From Lysinibacillus pinottii (lineage in GTDB: Bacteria > Bacillota > Bacilli > Bacillales_A > Planococcaceae), in assembly GCF_024753545.1 (NCBI RefSeq), contig NZ_JANTOO010000005.1:191668-255667 (forward strand): a stretch of 64,000 nucleotides of DNA, written 5' to 3'. A model generated the notes under the pieces. The model had not been told where the DNA came from and did not search any database. It was given only the letters and a program-made list of their open reading frames with translations. Positions within the stretch are counted from its first letter, which is position 1, and every line of letters starts with the position of its first letter. The translations under genes were made by a program, and so were the position numbers. Positions 54,398 through 63,024 of this stretch are shown piece by piece.

Positions 54398-55519
54398 ATG
54401 AAGACACAGCAATATTTTCGACCAACGAAAGCAATGATTGATTTACAAGCAATCCAACAAAACATTAAAAACTTAAAAAAATTTATACGACCTAATGTTC
54501 AAATAATTGCAGTAGTAAAGGCGAATGCATATGGTCATGGAGATGTAGCCGTAGCACAGGCAGCTCTTGAGGCTGGTGCCACAATACTTGCAGTGGCCAC
54601 GCCTGATGAAGCATTACATATTCGAGCACATTTTGAAGAACCAGACATACTAATATTAGGTGCATCTCCAGTTTCTTTTGCTCCTATCGCAGCTCAACAG
54701 CGTATTATGCTTACTGTATATGCAAGTGAGTGGGTACAGCAAGCAGCACCACTATTAGCAAAGGAAGCGGAACCTTTGCAACTACATATAAAAGTAGATA
54801 GTGGTATGGGTAGAATTGGCATTCGCTCTGAGCAGGATTTGTTAGCATTGTATCAAACAATTGAGTCTATTGATAATGTAGAGCTGAATGGAATATTTAC
54901 GCATTTTGCAACAGCGGATGAGAAAGATACAACTTATTTTGATGAACAAGTACAATTTTTTGAAAGTTGTTTAGCGGTGATGCCGAAAAAGCCACTACTT
55001 GTGCATGCATCTAATACAGCAGCTTCATTAGTTAAGGATTCTAACTTGCAGTACGATGCTGTTAGATACGGGATTTCAATGTATGGTTTATCACCTTCCT
55101 CCTATGTAGAAAGTATACTACCCTTTGCCTTACAACCTGCATTTTCACTTGAAAGTGAACTTGTTCATGTAAAGGAAATAAAAAAAGGTGAATCTGTAGG
55201 CTATGGTGCAACATATGTTGCGCCATCAAATATGTGGATTGGAACTATTCCAATAGGCTATGCAGACGGTGTTATCCGTAAGTTAGGAGGACAAGAAGTT
55301 TTAATTGATGGACAGAGAATGCCGATTGTTGGACGAATTTGTATGGACCAATGTATGGTTGCCCTTCCAAAAGCATATGCTATAGGTGAGAAGGTAACAC
55401 TTATTGGCCAACAAGGACAGAACAGGATTTCGATCGATGAATGGGCAACTAAGCTTGAAACCATTAACTATGAAATACCATGCATTATCACAGCAAGAGT
55501 TCCTAGAATATACTTTTAA
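54398..55519 (+). CDS. alr: Alanine racemase
   Basis: 373-residue PLP enzyme making D-alanine for the cell wall. The PLP lysine is K41 in VVKANAYGHGDVAVA, and the second catalytic residue is the tyrosine in ESVGYGATYVAP. DSGMGRIGIR, GIFTHFATADE and GRICMDQCMV are further family motifs. An upstream frame from 54350 is open, but AGAGGG fits ATG 54398. It precedes the mazE/mazF pair as in B. subtilis, separated by about 300 bases. Confidence 0.95.
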   Translation: MKTQQYFRPTKAMIDLQAIQQNIKNLKKFIRPNVQIIAVVKANAYGHGDVAVAQAALEAGATILAVATPDEALHIRAHFEEPDILILGASPVSFAPIAAQQRIMLTVYASEWVQQAAPLLAKEAEPLQLHIKVDSGMGRIGIRSEQDLLALYQTIESIDNVELNGIFTHFATADEKDTTYFDEQVQFFESCLAVMPKKPLLVHASNTAASLVKDSNLQYDAVRYGISMYGLSPSSYVESILPFALQPAFSLESELVHVKEIKKGESVGYGATYVAPSNMWIGTIPIGYADGVIRKLGGQEVLIDGQRMPIVGRICMDQCMVALPKAYAIGEKVTLIGQQGQNRISIDEWATKLETINYEIPCIITARVPRIYF

Positions 55520-55814
55520 TGAACACACTTATGCCAATATATTATAGCTTTCAATTTTTGCCAGTATGAAGAATTTGGTTAATTAATGAGCACTGGAGAT
55601 TTTATTTCTTTTCCAAATGTTAGATAGATGGATCATAACTGGTAATAAGTTGCAATAATAATTATTCGTCATATACCTTCGACAGCCAACATATTTTTAC
55701 AATTTGCACTTCAAATTGTCAGATATTTTGTCATTTCATGTCTTTTCAACAATATCTTTCAATGATAGAATGGGAAGTAATGAAAAGTGTATGGTTCCGT
55801 TGGAGGTGCTTGCT

Positions 55815-56078
55815 GTGTACGATAAAAAGTTAAGAGAAGCTACAATTGCTGTTCAAGACAGATTATTTCTACAAACAAAGGAAGTAATTGAAGGTGAATC
55901 TTTTGTGCGTTCTTTAGCGCGCAAAAATTTAATGCAGGAGCAACCAAATCAAATACGGGAAGCTATGATTAAAGGATATGTTGAAATGTCTCATATTAAT
56001 TTAATGATCGCGAGTGAATGCTTGCATGCAGAATATGAAGCACAACATATGGTGGAGCGTCTCGTAAGCGGGGGATGA
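55815..56078 (+). CDS. ndoAI: Antitoxin EndoAI (MazE), divergent N-terminus
   Basis: 87-residue antitoxin from GTG 55815, with GGAGGTG six bases upstream; a longer frame from 55704 has no ribosome binding site. The C-terminal part, NQIREAMIKGYVEMSHINL through AEYEAQHMVERLVSGG, closely follows EndoAI of B. subtilis and is the toxin-wrapping tail. The N-terminal 40 residues should be a ribbon-helix-helix DNA-binding domain, but the sequence (YDKKLREATIAVQDRLFLQ) is only distantly like it. It ends four bases before the toxin gene. Confidence 0.85.
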   Translation: MYDKKLREATIAVQDRLFLQTKEVIEGESFVRSLARKNLMQEQPNQIREAMIKGYVEMSHINLMIASECLHAEYEAQHMVERLVSGG

Positions 56079-56082
56079 CACT

Positions 56083-56433
56083 TTGAATGTAAAACGTGGT
56101 GACGTTTTTTTTGCAGATTTATCACCGGTAGTAGGCTCTGAACAAGGGGGTACTAGGCCGGTGCTGATTATTCAAAATGATATTGGCAATCGATTTAGTC
56201 CGACTGTCATCATCGCGGCTATCACTGCACAGATTCAAAAGGCAAAGTTACCGACACACGTTGAAATCAATGCTGAAAAGTATGGTTTTGAACGTGATTC
56301 GGTTATTTTGCTAGAACAAGTGCGGACAATTGATAAGTCAAGATTGACAGATCGTATTACACAACTTGATCATGCAGTAATGGAAAAAGTTGATGGTGCG
56401 TTGATGATCAGTTTAGGTCTAGTTAAATTTTGA
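56083..56433 (+). CDS. ndoA: Endoribonuclease toxin EndoA (MazF)
   Basis: 116-residue MazF-type toxin cleaving mRNA at a short U-rich site (UACAU in B. subtilis). VKRGDVFFADLSPVVGSEQG, the catalytic arginine R25 in GGTRPVLIIQND, and the catalytic threonine in AAITAQIQKAKLPTHVEI are all present; RDSVILLEQVRTIDKSRL follows. It starts with TTG at 56083, four bases after the antitoxin, giving translational coupling. A hairpin terminator follows. Confidence 0.95.
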   Translation: MNVKRGDVFFADLSPVVGSEQGGTRPVLIIQNDIGNRFSPTVIIAAITAQIQKAKLPTHVEINAEKYGFERDSVILLEQVRTIDKSRLTDRITQLDHAVMEKVDGALMISLGLVKF

Positions 56434-56449
56434 TATACATATGTGTATA

Positions 56450-56487
56450 GAAAGCATTGGGATAAGTGATATCTCGATGCTTTTTTT
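56450..56487 (+). terminator. Terminator after ndoA
   Basis: AAGCATTG/CGATGCTT stem with a run of seven T residues. Confidence 0.8.
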
Positions 56488-56785
56488 ATTTATTTATTCA
56501 TCAGATTTTGAAACACCTATTTCATTAGAACGTAGGAAGAGGGTTGAAATGTTTGATGTGGGCAAAAAATCTCACCGTCAGTATGCTAGGACGTATTTGA
56601 TAAATGGTAGAAAAAGAATTAAGATATACACAAGATTTTTAATAAAAATAGATTATTGAAAAAATTCTTAAAGGTATATGAAAATATACATAGAATATTC
56701 CATTTATAAATTCGATATAGTTTGTGTGTAATATGTCGAATAAAAGTATAAGGGTATTACTCCGTAAGGAAATGGAGGGACAGCA
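56488..56785. other. Intergenic region before rsbT, where rsbR and rsbS would be expected
   Basis: About 300 AT-rich bases. A frame of 72 codons at 56441-56659 crosses the terminator and lacks a ribosome binding site, so I do not call it. A possible promoter is TTTATA with TGTAATAT (56703-56734). GGGTAT at 56752-56757 lacks a matching sigma-B -35 element. No trace of RsbR or RsbS coding was seen. Confidence 0.5.
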
Positions 56786-57187
56786 GTGACAAGTAAGTCT
56801 TCGGTTGAAATTATTACAGAGTGGGATATTATTGCAGCAAGACAACTGGGGCGTAATGAGGCAAAGGCACTTGGATTTGGCACTGTTGATCAAGCTCGTA
56901 TAACCACAGCTATTAGTGAATTGGCAAGGAATATCTATTTATATGCCAGAATAGGTATAATTGAAATTGAAAGAATTGAGACAGAAACTGAAAAGAAAAT
57001 AGTAATTGTTGCAACTGATCAAGGACCTGGAATTAAGGATATCCGTAAAGTAACAGAAGATGGTTATTCTACTTCGGGGGGCCTCGGTGCTGGCCTTCCA
57101 GGCGTTAAGAGATTGATGGATAGCTTACACATCCAATCTGTCATGGGAGAGGGTACAACAATAAGAACCGAAAAATGGCTGCGTTAG
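56786..57187 (+). CDS. rsbT: Serine/threonine kinase RsbT (switch protein of the stress cascade)
   Basis: 133-residue GHKL-type kinase. EWDIIAARQLGRNEAKALGF and GTVDQARITTAISELARNIYLYA (N box) precede DQGPGIKDI and GGLGAGLPGVKRLMD. In B. subtilis RsbT phosphorylates RsbS and RsbR in the stressosome and then activates the phosphatase RsbU. It starts with GTG at 56786 after TGGAGGGA. Here it is the first gene of the operon, because rsbR and rsbS are absent before it. Confidence 0.93.
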   Translation: MTSKSSVEIITEWDIIAARQLGRNEAKALGFGTVDQARITTAISELARNIYLYARIGIIEIERIETETEKKIVIVATDQGPGIKDIRKVTEDGYSTSGGLGAGLPGVKRLMDSLHIQSVMGEGTTIRTEKWLR

Positions 57188-57190
57188 GAC

Positions 57191-58198
57191 GTGAAGAAAT
57201 TGAAACAATTAGAAGCTCAGTATAAAAATATATTGTCAGATTATATGATGAATCAAACAGAAAATAATTTATATATTGCTCAAAATTTCACACGTCAATT
57301 AATTCAAAAAAGCATAGCCCCTGAGGATGTTGTTAGTATTCATAAAAATGCTGTGGAAGCATTATTTCCTAATCGAAATGATGAATCTCAGCCAGCATAT
57401 GATTTTCTTATTGAAGTTATGGTGCACTATGGTATGGCACATCGAGAGCATCAAAGCTTACTTCAAAAACAGGCCGAATATGAATTGGAAATGAGGATTG
57501 CGACTAACATTCAAAAGACCCTATTAAAATCAGATGTGCCCGAGCTACAAAGTATTGATATAGGAATGATTTCTGTTCCTATTCGTAAAATGAATGGTGA
57601 TTATGTTCATTTTTTTCATGATGGAGAAGAATATTTAAGTATGGCAGTAACTGATGTTGTAGGCAAGGGAGTACCTGCCGCTTTATGTATGTCTATGGTG
57701 AAATATGGACTTGAGACATTGGGTTATGCCTATAAAGATCCTTCATATGTTTTAGAAGTCATTAATAGGGTAATAGAAAAAGGTGTTGATGATAGTATGT
57801 TTGTTTCTATGTTCTATGGCTGCTTAGATATTCGCCAAAACATATTTTCCTATGCTTCTGCAGGACACGAACCGGCTTTACATTATAGGGCTAAGCAAGA
57901 TGAATTTGTTCCATTAGAAGCTAAAGGCTTATTACTAGGTGTGTTGTCAGAAACCAAATATACATTTCATGAAATTGTCTTAGAGGAAGAGGATTTAATC
58001 ATCATGATGACCGATGGCGTAACAGAATTTAGAGGGCAGGATGACTTAAATTCAAGAGATATTATTGCTACAGTCATAAAAGAAAATAAGTATTTATCAG
58101 CTCAACAATTATGTCTGCTTCTATATAGAGAGATAGAGAAAGTACAGAATTTTAAACTGAGTGATGATTTTACTGTAGTTATTTTTAAAAAAATTTAA
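57191..58198 (+). CDS. rsbU: PP2C-type phosphatase RsbU
   Basis: 335-residue environmental-stress phosphatase that dephosphorylates RsbV. The N-terminal 80 residues are the helical RsbT-binding domain. A linker helix (LQKQAEYELEMRIATNIQKTLL) leads into the SpoIIE-type PP2C domain with metal aspartates in VTDVVGKGVPAALCMSM, MMTDGVTEF and SDDFTVVIF; YASAGHEPALHYR is the middle motif. It starts with GTG three bases after rsbT, hence coupled. Confidence 0.94.
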   Translation: MKKLKQLEAQYKNILSDYMMNQTENNLYIAQNFTRQLIQKSIAPEDVVSIHKNAVEALFPNRNDESQPAYDFLIEVMVHYGMAHREHQSLLQKQAEYELEMRIATNIQKTLLKSDVPELQSIDIGMISVPIRKMNGDYVHFFHDGEEYLSMAVTDVVGKGVPAALCMSMVKYGLETLGYAYKDPSYVLEVINRVIEKGVDDSMFVSMFYGCLDIRQNIFSYASAGHEPALHYRAKQDEFVPLEAKGLLLGVLSETKYTFHEIVLEEEDLIIMMTDGVTEFRGQDDLNSRDIIATVIKENKYLSAQQLCLLLYREIEKVQNFKLSDDFTVVIFKKI

Positions 58199-58204
58199 AA
58201 ATAG

Positions 58205-58230
58205 GTTTACGTTTTAATGAAACAGGGAAC
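58205..58230 (+). promoter_or_regulatory. Sigma-B-type autoregulatory promoter before rsbV
   Basis: GTTTAC (58205-58210), 14-base spacer, GGGAAC (58225-58230). The position between rsbU and rsbV equals that of the sigma-B-dependent promoter of the B. subtilis operon; one -10 base departs from consensus. Confidence 0.65.
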
Positions 58231-58267
58231 AGAAAATAGTCTAACAAATATGGTGGAGGTGTGCTAT

Positions 58268-58600
58268 ATGGACGTGACAATACATTTTAAAGAAATTGAT
58301 CATAAATTATTTGGCTTTGTTGAAGGTGAAATTGATACGTTTACGGCATCTGGATTACGTGAAGAATTGGAAGCTGTGAAGATTACAGAAGGAATGGAAA
58401 TTGAACTTGATTTATCCAAGGTAAATTACATGGATAGTACAGGACTCGGGATTTTTGTTGCCTTTTACAAAAGAACATTACGTGAAAATGGCAAAGTGAA
58501 GCTCGTTGGTTTATCAACTAGATTACAAAGATTGTTTGAAATTACAGGACTAAGTGATTTGATGGATATCGAAACTGATAAAAAGGTGGAATTAAGATAA
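58268..58600 (+). CDS. rsbV: Anti-sigma-factor antagonist RsbV
   Basis: 110-residue STAS-domain protein. The phosphorylated serine lies in NYMDSTGLGIFVAF. Unphosphorylated RsbV binds RsbW and frees sigma-B. The longer frame from 58217 is ignored because GGAGGTG fits ATG 58268. The last base of its stop is the first base of rsbW. Both the readthrough from rsbT and the internal sigma-B promoter should express it. Confidence 0.94.
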   Translation: MDVTIHFKEIDHKLFGFVEGEIDTFTASGLREELEAVKITEGMEIELDLSKVNYMDSTGLGIFVAFYKRTLRENGKVKLVGLSTRLQRLFEITGLSDLMDIETDKKVELR

Positions 58601-59070
58601 TGAAGGAATTTGACTATATTGAAATTAGAGTTCCTGCTAAACCGCAATTTGTCAGTGTTATTCGGTTAACTGTCTCGGGCTTAGCAAGCAGGATTGGCTT
58701 TAATTATGATGATATCGAAGACTTAAAAATTGCTGCAAGTGAGGCTGTCACTAATGTCGTCCATCACGCTTATAAAGAAGATGAAGAAGGTGAAATCGTC
58801 ATCGGATGTGCGTTATACGACAATAAAATGGAATTGATGATTGCTGACTACGGCAATAGTTTTAATTTCGAGGAAATTAAGACTAAGATTGGACCGTACC
58901 ATCCTGAGGAAAATATTGCTGGGCTAAGAGAAGGTGGGTTAGGACTTTATTTAATGGAAACTTTGATGGATGAGGTGATGATCAATAACGATGGTGGCGT
59001 AACTGTCTTTATGACAAAGTATGTCACTAGGGAGCAGGTGGAAAAAAATGTCGAAAGAATCACTACATAA
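58600..59070 (+). CDS. rsbW: Anti-sigma-B factor / serine kinase RsbW
   Basis: 156-residue GHKL kinase that holds sigma-B inactive and phosphorylates RsbV. N box KIAASEAVTNVVHHAYKE, G1 box IADYGNSFNFEE and G2 box GLREGGLGLYLMETLMDEV are complete. It overlaps rsbV by one base and sigB by 23 bases, which ties its synthesis to that of its partners. Confidence 0.95.
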   Translation: MKEFDYIEIRVPAKPQFVSVIRLTVSGLASRIGFNYDDIEDLKIAASEAVTNVVHHAYKEDEEGEIVIGCALYDNKMELMIADYGNSFNFEEIKTKIGPYHPEENIAGLREGGLGLYLMETLMDEVMINNDGGVTVFMTKYVTREQVEKNVERITT

Positions 59071-59833
59071 ATCTTCATCCAAGGAAGATGTATTAAAGTG
59101 GATTGAATTGTACCAATCAACGGAGGATGATGAAGCGCAAACGAATTTAGTGATTCATTATCGATATCTAGTTGAGTCAATAGCACGTAAATATTCGAAT
59201 GGTAAATCTTATTATGATGATATTGTTCAAGTAGGGATGCTGGGTTTATTAGGTGCAATCAGACGTTTTGATCCAAATGTTGGCCGGAGTTTTGAGGCAT
59301 TTGCTGTCCCAACAATTGTTGGGGAAATCAAGCGCTTTTTACGTGATAAAACATGGGATGTTCATGTGCCTAGACGCATAAAAGAGATAGGGCCGAGAAT
59401 CAAAACAACAGTGGAGGCGCTGACTATTGAATTGCAGCGTTCTCCGTCCATTCAAGAAATTGCCGAGCGTTTAGAGGTAGCGGAGGAAGAAGTATTAGAG
59501 GCTATGGAAATGAGTCGTAGCTATCAAGCTCTTTCTATGGATCATTCAATAGAGTCAGACTCAGATGGTAGTACAGTTACACTTTTCGATATTTTGGGTA
59601 GGGAAGACGATGGTTATGAAATGACTGATAAACGAATGATTGTTTCCGAGGCAATGGTTGTTTTGAATGAAAGAGAAAAACAAATCATTCAGCTTACATA
59701 TTTAGAGCAATTAAGTCAAAAAGAAGCTGGAGAACAATTAGGAATTTCTCAAATGCATGTTTCTAGAATACAAAGAAAAGCAATCAAGAAATTACAAGAG
59801 GCTATTCTAGCAAGTGGCGGTGTATCGCTCTAA
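59048..59833 (+). CDS. sigB: General stress sigma factor SigB
   Basis: 261-residue sigma-70 of the B/F/G group. Region 2 spans about 30-100 (VESIARKYSNGKSYYDDIVQVGMLGLLGAIRRFDP is split across 2.1-2.3), region 3 contains VHVPRRIKEIGPRI, and region 4 KEAGEQLGISQMHVSRIQRKA binds the -35 element. The open frame starts at 59021, but AGGTGG fits ATG 59048, inside rsbW. No rsbX follows; a terminator and then tex come instead. Confidence 0.95.
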   Translation: MSKESLHKSSSKEDVLKWIELYQSTEDDEAQTNLVIHYRYLVESIARKYSNGKSYYDDIVQVGMLGLLGAIRRFDPNVGRSFEAFAVPTIVGEIKRFLRDKTWDVHVPRRIKEIGPRIKTTVEALTIELQRSPSIQEIAERLEVAEEEVLEAMEMSRSYQALSMDHSIESDSDGSTVTLFDILGREDDGYEMTDKRMIVSEAMVVLNEREKQIIQLTYLEQLSQKEAGEQLGISQMHVSRIQRKAIKKLQEAILASGGVSL

Positions 59834-59883
59834 TCCATCAATGGGTGTGCTGTGAATCATACTAAACACCTTTTAAATGTTTC

Positions 59884-59925
59884 AAAATAGTCTACTCCTT
59901 TTCGTTTGGGTAGACTATTTTTTTG
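59884..59925 (+). terminator. Terminator after sigB
   Basis: AATAGTCTAC/GTAGACTATT stem and a run of seven T residues. Confidence 0.9.
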
Positions 59926-59976
59926 CATTTTTAGTAATGTGTAATGGTAAAATGAAAAGAAAAAGGTAGTGATGAT

Positions 59977-62148
59977 GTGGAACAAAAGCAAATGTTACAG
60001 CTCATTGCAAAAGATGTAGCGGTTAAACCAGGGCAAGTTGATGCTGTTATTAAATTATTAGAAGAGGGAAATACAGTTCCGTTTATTGCGCGTTATCGAA
60101 AAGAAGTAACGGGCTCTCTTGATGAGGTGCAAATTAAAGCTGTAGAGGATCGTTATCACTACATACAGCAGCTCGAACAACGGAAAGAAGAGGTTATCCG
60201 ATTAATCCAAGAGCAAGAAAAGCTTACGCCAGAATTAGAAAAATCTATTCTTTCAGCAACAGTTCTACAACGTGTAGAGGATTTATATAGACCGTACAAG
60301 CAAAAGCGACGTACGAAGGCAACCATTGCAAAAGAAAAGGGATTAGAACCACTGGCCGATCTTTTATTAGCTTTTAGTCACGATACGTTAGAGCAACTAG
60401 CCATTAAATTTGTCGATCATGATCAAGTAGCCAATGCTGAAGACGCGCTTGCAGGGGCGAGAGATATTTTGGCAGAACGCTTTGCTGATGATGCTGCTAT
60501 TCGAGAGAAAATTCGTACGTATTCTTTGAAAGATGGCGTACTTGTAACAAGTGTGAAAAATACAGAAATAGACGAGAAAAATGTATTTGAAATGTACTAC
60601 GAATATGAGGAGCCTGTTAATCGAATTGTTCCGCATCGTATTTTAGCAATAAATCGTGGAGAAAAAGAGGATGTGTTAAAAGTTTCGATTCATGTTCCAG
60701 TGGATCGAGTATTGATGATTATGTGGAAGGAATGGATACCAGCAACGGGTTCATCCCCAGCTATTGCTGAAGTGAAGCTGGCTATCGAAGATTCATACAA
60801 GCGTTTGATTCAACCTTCTATAGAAAGAGAAATACGTAATGAGCTTACTGAAAAAGCAGAAACACAGGCGATTCATATTTTCTCAGCAAACTTACGGAAT
60901 CTATTATTACAGCCGCCTATGAAAGGCAAATATGTCTTGGGCGTCGACCCAGCCTATCGTACAGGTTGTAAATTAGCTGTTGTCGACGAAACCGGGAAAA
61001 TGCTAGAGGTTACCGCTATCTATCCACATCCCCCTAAACCAGATGTGGCAAAATCGAAAGCTGTTGTAAAAGCAATTTTAGCAAAATATCCAATAAGTAT
61101 AATTGCTATTGGTAATGGAACAGCTTCCCGTGAAACAGAACAATTTATTGTTGATGTATTAAACGAGCTAACTACTGAAGTAGCCTACGTTATTGTGAAT
61201 GAAGCGGGAGCATCTGTGTACTCAGCATCGGATATTGCTCGGGCGGAATTCCCTGATTTACAGGTTGAGCAACGAAGTGCCGTGTCTATTGCCCGACGTT
61301 TACAAGACCCTTTATCAGAGCTAGTAAAGATTGAACCAAAAGCAGTTGGAGTGGGTCAGTATCAGCATGATGTTTCTCAAAAGAAATTAAATGAATCACT
61401 AACATTTATAGTAGAAACAGCTGTTAACCAAGTGGGAGTTGATGTAAACACGGCCTCTTCATCACTTTTGCAATACGTTTCTGGATTATCAAAAACTGTT
61501 GCAGAGAATATTGTGAAGGTTCGAGAAGAAAATGGTCAATTCACTACCCGCGTGCAATTAAAAAAAATTCCAAGATTAGGTGCTAAAACCTATGAACAAG
61601 CCATTGGTTTCTTACGTATCTCCGAGGCGAAAAATCCATTTGACGCTACTGGCATCCACCCTGAAAGCTATCATCTTGCAGAACAGATTTTATCAGAGGC
61701 CAAAATCGATAAAAAAGAACTTGGAACGAAAAAAGCGGAAGAAGCAATTGCTGCTTTGGATATTCATCAATTAAGTGAAGTACTAGAGATTGGTGTTGTA
61801 ACAATTCAAGATATAGTAGATACTTTAATGAAGCCAAGCCGTGATCCACGTGACGCGTTCCCGCAGCCATTGCTGAAAACAGATGTATTGAAAATGGAAG
61901 ATTTAAAGGTTGGTATGGAGCTACAGGGGACTGTGCGGAATGTAGTAGACTTTGGAGCTTTTGTTGATATTGGTGTGAAGCAAGATGGACTTGTACACAT
62001 ATCTAAACTTCAAAATAAACGCATTAAACATCCATTAGAAGTTGTAGCGTTAGGAGATATTGTAACCGTTTGGGTAGAACAGATTGATGTTAGTAAAGGG
62101 CGAATTTCTTTAACAATGCTCCCTCCTAAAAATCAATTAATAGATTGA
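59977..62148 (+). CDS. tex: Tex-family RNA-binding transcription accessory protein
   Basis: 723 residues, equivalent to B. subtilis YdcI. The N-terminal helical part contains TVPFIARYRKEVTGSLDEVQ. The YqgF-like RNase H fold opens with VLGVDPAYRTGCKLAVVD, and IAIGNGTASRETEQF follows. A helix-hairpin-helix segment (ASSSLLQYVSGLSKTVAENIV) precedes the C-terminal S1 domain (about 648-718) with GTVRNVVDFGAFVDIGVKQD. It binds nucleic acid and is thought to act on transcription complexes. It starts with GTG at 59977. Confidence 0.94.
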   Translation: MEQKQMLQLIAKDVAVKPGQVDAVIKLLEEGNTVPFIARYRKEVTGSLDEVQIKAVEDRYHYIQQLEQRKEEVIRLIQEQEKLTPELEKSILSATVLQRVEDLYRPYKQKRRTKATIAKEKGLEPLADLLLAFSHDTLEQLAIKFVDHDQVANAEDALAGARDILAERFADDAAIREKIRTYSLKDGVLVTSVKNTEIDEKNVFEMYYEYEEPVNRIVPHRILAINRGEKEDVLKVSIHVPVDRVLMIMWKEWIPATGSSPAIAEVKLAIEDSYKRLIQPSIEREIRNELTEKAETQAIHIFSANLRNLLLQPPMKGKYVLGVDPAYRTGCKLAVVDETGKMLEVTAIYPHPPKPDVAKSKAVVKAILAKYPISIIAIGNGTASRETEQFIVDVLNELTTEVAYVIVNEAGASVYSASDIARAEFPDLQVEQRSAVSIARRLQDPLSELVKIEPKAVGVGQYQHDVSQKKLNESLTFIVETAVNQVGVDVNTASSSLLQYVSGLSKTVAENIVKVREENGQFTTRVQLKKIPRLGAKTYEQAIGFLRISEAKNPFDATGIHPESYHLAEQILSEAKIDKKELGTKKAEEAIAALDIHQLSEVLEIGVVTIQDIVDTLMKPSRDPRDAFPQPLLKTDVLKMEDLKVGMELQGTVRNVVDFGAFVDIGVKQDGLVHISKLQNKRIKHPLEVVALGDIVTVWVEQIDVSKGRISLTMLPPKNQLID

Positions 62149-62159
62149 GTAATAAATTT

Positions 62160-62197
62160 TTACCACGCTGTGCATACTACACAGTGTGGTATTCTTG
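62160..62197 (+). terminator. Hairpin between tex and sprT-like gene
   Basis: ACCACGCTGTG/CACAGTGTGGT stem followed by ATTCTTGTTGTT, a weak T tail; partial terminator or processing hairpin. Confidence 0.5.
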
Positions 62198-62215
62198 TTG
62201 TTGGAGGTGATCAAG

Positions 62216-62674
62216 TTGGACAATGAGGAACTACAACAGCTTGTATGTCGAATTTCTTTGGAAAGTTTTCAAAAGCCATTTATACACCAGGCTTACTTTA
62301 ATGGAAGATTACGTTCAACAGGCGGTCGATATCTTTTACAATCACACAATATTGAAATCAATCCTAAAGCCTTTGAGTTATATGGTATTAAAGAAATCCA
62401 GGGCATTGTACTTCATGAACTATGTCATTACCACTTGCATATCGAAGGTAAAGGATATCAGCATCGAGATAAAGAATTCAGAGAACTATTAAAGAAAGTA
62501 AAGGCACCTCGTTTTTGTTCAGCGTTACATACTTCTAAACCATCAATTAAAAAGCAACGACGCTACACATATACCTGTGTTAATTGCCAGCAATTATATA
62601 TAAGGAAAATTAAAATGAATGTTGAAAAGTATTGTTGTAGCAAGTGTTTGGGCAAGCTTGAATTATTAAAGTAA
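62216..62674 (+). CDS. ydcK: SprT-like zinc metalloprotease family protein (YdcK)
   Basis: 152 residues with the zinc motif HELCHYHLH (ligands H, H, then a later H), preceded by NIEINPKAFELYG, and a C-terminal zinc ribbon with CVNC and CCSKC. This is the bacterial SprT-like layout; eukaryotic relatives digest DNA-protein crosslinks. TTG at 62216 follows GGAGGTGAT. It has the same position as ydcK of B. subtilis, just before a tRNA cluster. Confidence 0.9.
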   Translation: MDNEELQQLVCRISLESFQKPFIHQAYFNGRLRSTGGRYLLQSHNIEINPKAFELYGIKEIQGIVLHELCHYHLHIEGKGYQHRDKEFRELLKKVKAPRFCSALHTSKPSIKKQRRYTYTCVNCQQLYIRKIKMNVEKYCCSKCLGKLELLK

Positions 62675-62692
62675 AAAAAAATAAAAAAAAGA

Positions 62693-62721
62693 TTGACGTA
62701 TTGTTTAGTTATCCCTATAAT
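62693..62721 (+). promoter_or_regulatory. Promoter of the tRNA cluster
   Basis: TTGACG (62693-62698), 17-base spacer, TATAAT (62716-62721), 45 bases before tRNA-Asn. Confidence 0.85.
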
Positions 62722-62765
62722 AGTAAAAGTCGACAAGATAACGACGACAATATAACACTTATTAT

Positions 62766-62842
62766 TCCGAAGTAGCTCAGTTGGTAGTAGCACCTGACTG
62801 TTAATCAGGTTGTCGCAGGTTCGAGTCCTGCCTTCGGAGCCA
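62766..62842 (+). tRNA. tRNA-Asn (GTT)
   Basis: Acceptor TCCGAAG/CTTCGGA, anticodon loop CTGTTAA within CCTGA/TCAGG, T arm GGTTCGAGTCC, encoded CCA. First of eight tRNAs. Confidence 0.96.
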
Positions 62843-62843
62843 T

Positions 62844-62915
62844 GGCCCCTTGGTCAAGTGGTTAAGACACCGCCCTTTCACGGCGGTAACACGGGTTCGA
62901 ATCCCGTAGGGGTCA
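62844..62915 (+). tRNA. tRNA-Glu (TTC)
   Basis: Acceptor GGCCCCT/AGGGGTC, anticodon loop CTTTCAC within CCGCC/GGCGG. CCA is not encoded and must be added. Confidence 0.95.
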
Positions 62916-62943
62916 TTTTCATCATTTACTTTACAATAATATT

Positions 62944-63019
62944 GGTCCCGTGGTGTAGCGGTTAACATGCCTGCCTGTCACGCAGGAGATCGCCGGTTCG
63001 ATCCCGGTCGGGACCGCCA
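62944..63019 (+). tRNA. tRNA-Asp (GTC)
   Basis: Acceptor GGTCCCG/CGGGACC, anticodon loop CTGTCAC within CCTGC/GCAGG, encoded CCA. Confidence 0.96.
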
Positions 63020-63024
63020 CTTAT

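Noticed and set aside
56441..56659. Open frame of 72 codons between ndoA and rsbT
   Set aside because: It crosses the ndoA terminator, has no ribosome binding site, and its peptide resembles neither RsbR nor RsbS nor any protein I know.
56752..56757. GGGTAT before rsbT as a sigma-B promoter
   Set aside because: No GTTT-type -35 element at 12-15 bases; the nearest GTTT is 26 bases away from the hexamer.
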